DNA from: Comamonadaceae bacterium | GTDB lineage: Bacteria > Pseudomonadota > Gammaproteobacteria > Burkholderiales > Burkholderiaceae_C | Direction: 5' to 3' | Assembly: GCA_947458305.1 (NCBI GenBank) | Contig: CANGZO010000023.1 | Span: 1-15,809, forward strand | DNA: 15,809 nucleotides | Shown here: positions 13,722 through 15,809 of the stretch, one piece after another | Numbering within the stretch: position 1 is the stretch's first letter | How the letters are laid out: every line of letters begins with the position of its first letter | Position numbers and translations under genes: made by a program | The notes under the pieces: model-generated | The model's database searches: none | The model's input: only the letters and a program-made list of their open reading frames with translations | Told to the model about the DNA's origin: nothing

Positions 13722-14895
13722 AAATATACGGCGACAAGCCATGGATGTGCTGCTTCAGCGGGCCCAGCTTTACCCAGTGGTGACGGTGTTGGGGCCCAGG
13801 CAGTCGGGCAAAACAACCTTGTGCAAGATGGCTTTTCCGGAAAAGCCCTACGTCAACCTGGAGCAGCCCGATGTGCGGGAGTTTGCGCAACAGGATTCCA
13901 AGGCGTTTTTGGCGCAATTTCCTGATGGTGCCGTGTTGGATGAAATCCAAAACGTACCCTCACTGTTGTCGTGGATACAGGTGCTGACCGATGCCGATCC
14001 GCGCAAAGGGCGCTTTGTTTTGACGGGCAGTCACCAGTTGCAGGTGAGTGCGCAGGTCACTCAATCGTTGGCGGGGCGGACGGCTGTGTTGGAACTGTTG
14101 CCTTTGAGTTTGTCCGAATTGGCAGAAGCCAGTGTCTTGTCAATCGGCGAACCCGCCGATGTGAATGGCTTGATGCTGCAAGGCGGTTATCCCCGCATCC
14201 ATGCGCAGAACATGCCGCCCGAGGTCATGTTGTCGGATTACTTTGCGACCTATGTCGAGCGCGATGTGCGGCAACTCATCAACCTCAGGCATTTGCGCGA
14301 GTTTGGCCAATGCGTGCGTTTGCTGGCGGGGCGCACAGGGCAGCTGCTGAACCAGACCAGCTTGGGCAACGAGGTGGGCGTCAGCAGCAACACCATCACG
14401 CAATGGCTGAGCATTCTTGAAGCGTCTTTCCTTGTGTTCAGCCTGGCACCATGGAGTGTCAATATAGGCAAGCGCTTGGTGAAGAGTCCCAAAATTTATT
14501 TTTACGATGTGGGGCTCGCCTGCTGGTTGCTCGGTATCAAGACGGTTGAGCAACTGCAGCACCATCCTTTGCGCGGCGCCCTGTTTGAAAATTTGGTGGT
14601 GCTGGAGGTCCTCAAATCCTTGCGTAACCAGGGTTTGCGCGATCCTTTGTATTTCTTTCGCGACAGCAATGGTTTGGAAATTGACCTCTTGCTGGACCAT
14701 GCCGATGGTCTTCAGTTGGTCGAGATCAAGGCATCACAAACGTTGTCAGCACCCTTGTTTAAAAATCTGCGCACAGTGAGCACTTTGCTGGGCGATCGTG
14801 TGAGAAGCCAGCATTTGATCTACGGTGGGGCTGAGCGACAAGATCGAACCGGAGTGCAGGTGCTGCCTTATGGGCAAGCCGACACCCTGGTCTAG
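13717..14895 (+). CDS. AAA-type ATPase with C-terminal DUF4143 domain
   Basis: A 392-residue cytoplasmic ATP-binding protein of the widespread AAA_14/DUF4143 group, whose function is not settled. Walker A is GPRQSGKTT at 26-34, Walker B AVLDEIQ at 72-78 (Asp75, Glu76), a sensor-like FVLTGSHQ at 100-107, and LAGRTAVLELLPLSLSEL at 118-135, typical of the group. A winged-helix-like segment lies at about 205-240 (TSLGNEVGVSSNTITQWL). The C-terminal part has the restriction-endonuclease-like pattern of DUF4143: FEN at 290-292, GLEIDLLL at 319-326 and VEIKAS at 335-340 (Glu291, Asp323, Glu336, Lys338). The length is typical and the frame is intact. Composition is lower in GC than glmS (lines counted range from about 45 to 63 percent), and such genes are scattered among bacteria, suggesting acquisition. 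There is no clear ribosome binding site; a dyad covers the start. Confidence 0.92.
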   Translation: MKNIRRQAMDVLLQRAQLYPVVTVLGPRQSGKTTLCKMAFPEKPYVNLEQPDVREFAQQDSKAFLAQFPDGAVLDEIQNVPSLLSWIQVLTDADPRKGRFVLTGSHQLQVSAQVTQSLAGRTAVLELLPLSLSELAEASVLSIGEPADVNGLMLQGGYPRIHAQNMPPEVMLSDYFATYVERDVRQLINLRHLREFGQCVRLLAGRTGQLLNQTSLGNEVGVSSNTITQWLSILEASFLVFSLAPWSVNIGKRLVKSPKIYFYDVGLACWLLGIKTVEQLQHHPLRGALFENLVVLEVLKSLRNQGLRDPLYFFRDSNGLEIDLLLDHADGLQLVEIKASQTLSAPLFKNLRTVSTLLGDRVRSQHLIYGGAERQDRTGVQVLPYGQADTLV

Positions 14896-14999
14896 GGCCC
14901 CATCGCCTTGAACCCCACACGGTTAATTCGCGGTCTGGTTCGGCTTGGTGTTAATTTCTGCACTTTCGCGCGCCCTGCGCTTTTAACCCGCACCGATCC
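14896..14999. other. Intergenic region before the acyl-CoA synthetase gene
   Basis: This 104-bp gap holds no gene. GTTAATT occurs twice (near 14922 and 14950) but no promoter, operator or terminator can be placed with confidence, and no clear ribosome binding site precedes the ATG at 15000. Confidence 0.3.
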
Positions 15000-15809
15000 A
15001 TGACGATTCATACCGCTTTGCCACAACCGCGCACCCCGTCTTCTGGCCTGTCCCATGTTCGAGGATTTGACGATCAGCCCCTGAGCAACGCTTGTTTGCA
15101 CGAATTGCTGGCCCAAACTGTGCAGCGTTGGCCTGATCGCGATGCCGCCATTTTTTGCGCCGAAGGCATACGCTGGAGTTGGGCTGAATTTCAAAGCCAA
15201 GTGAACGCGGCCGCAGCCGCCTTGCATGCACTGGGAGTCCAGCGGGGCGACAGGGTGGGCATTTGGTCACCTAATCGATCCGAGTGGTTGGTCACGCAAT
15301 TTGCCACCGCACGTTTGGGGGCGATTTTGGTCAACATCAACCCCGCTTACCGGGTGGCCGAGTTGGCCTATGCGCTCAACAAAGCCAGCGTGTCGGTTTT
15401 GGTCAGTGCCAGCCGTTTCAAAACCAGCGATTACCTGGGCATGTTGGTTCAATTGGGGTTTGGCAAGGCCGACACCCAACTGCCGACTTTGCGGCACGTG
15501 GTCCGTTTAGGCCCCGGGGGGCATGCCGACATGATGGATTGGTCGGCCTTGATGGCGCAAGGCCACACCCGCTTGCCCGATGCGCATAGCCTGAATGCCC
15601 ACCAGCCCATCAACATCCAGTTCACCAGCGGCACCACGGGTGCGCCCAAGGGGGCGACGCTGACGCACCACAACATCGTGAACAACGCCATCGCGGTGGC
15701 CGCCTGCATGCGGTTTTCTGAGCATGACCGGCTTTGCATTCCGGTCCCGCTGTACCACTGCTTTGGCATGGTGTTGTCGGTGCTGGCCTGCACCTCGGTG
15801 GGGGCGGCC
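15000..15809 (+). CDS. AMP-binding acyl-CoA synthetase, N-terminal half
   Basis: The gene runs off the window end; 270 codons are visible of a family that is usually 540-580 residues. These enzymes activate a carboxylic acid with ATP to an acyl-adenylate and transfer it to CoA. The adenylation domain begins near residue 30 (LHELLAQTVQRWPDRDAAIF), continues with GDRVGIWSPNRSEWLVTQFATARLGAILVNINPAYR (two parts of the A1-A2 region), and shows the AMP-binding P-loop FTSGTTGAPKG at 208-218 followed by TLTHHNIVNNA. The PLYHCFGMVLS segment (250-260) suits medium- or long-chain fatty-acyl-CoA synthetases of the FadD/AlkK type, but the C-terminal specificity and lysine motifs are outside the window. 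I chose the ATG at 15000; it has no strong Shine-Dalgarno sequence. Confidence 0.93.
   Translation, partial: MTIHTALPQPRTPSSGLSHVRGFDDQPLSNACLHELLAQTVQRWPDRDAAIFCAEGIRWSWAEFQSQVNAAAAALHALGVQRGDRVGIWSPNRSEWLVTQFATARLGAILVNINPAYRVAELAYALNKASVSVLVSASRFKTSDYLGMLVQLGFGKADTQLPTLRHVVRLGPGGHADMMDWSALMAQGHTRLPDAHSLNAHQPINIQFTSGTTGAPKGATLTHHNIVNNAIAVAACMRFSEHDRLCIPVPLYHCFGMVLSVLACTSVGAA

Overview
The window looks like a chromosomal stretch from a betaproteobacterium, most likely Burkholderiales/Comamonadaceae (Limnohabitans-, Rhodoferax- or Polaromonas-like). This is inferred from GC-rich coding DNA, the protein sequences themselves, a PHA-system small protein, and the glmU / Lrp-type regulator / glmS order. 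No rRNA, tRNA, CRISPR array, insertion sequence or prophage gene was seen. Both window edges cut through genes.

Layout, left to right. (1) The N-terminal part of an M20-family amidohydrolase on the minus strand (1-477) diverges from an orphan molybdopterin/4Fe-4S oxidoreductase (615-2735). The oxidoreductase overlaps by 8 nt a small polyhydroxyalkanoic-acid-system protein (2728-3024). (2) A soluble lytic transglycosylase (minus, 3031-5004) is head-to-head with 5-formyltetrahydrofolate cyclo-ligase (5014-5598), with only 9 bp between the start codons. (3) A small secreted Lys/Ala-rich protein with two CX10C repeats (minus, 5655-6065) diverges from a TetR-type regulator (6282-6911). The regulator is followed by an MBL-fold protein with an altered metal motif (7008-8021) and a strong terminator. 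(4) Two lipoprotein genes on the minus strand, a P-domain lipoprotein (8962-9477) and a DUF6279 lipoprotein (8114-8965), are coupled by an ATGA overlap. (5) The amino-sugar block holds glmU (9712-11121), a convergent Lrp/AsnC regulator (11158-11655) and glmS (11793-13655). (6) A less GC-rich DUF4143-type ATPase gene (13717-14895) is followed by the N-terminal half of an AMP-binding acyl-CoA synthetase (15000-15809, runs off the end).

Functional links. GlmS and GlmU perform the first and last two steps of UDP-GlcNAc synthesis, and the lytic transglycosylase acts on the peptidoglycan built from it. The Lrp-type regulator between them reads away from glmS across a shared AT-rich region holding a clean 9+2+9 dyad, so autoregulation and an effect on glmS are plausible but unproven. 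The TetR gene has a perfect 15-bp palindrome just before its start.

Most of the window is housekeeping or widespread conserved genes, and I see no clearly new multi-gene system. The items most worth a second look are the MBL protein lacking its second metal site, the coupled P-domain/DUF6279 lipoprotein pair in locally AT-richer DNA, the duplicated CX10C periplasmic protein, and three candidate operators (TetR, Lrp, and the dyad over the DUF4143 start codon).
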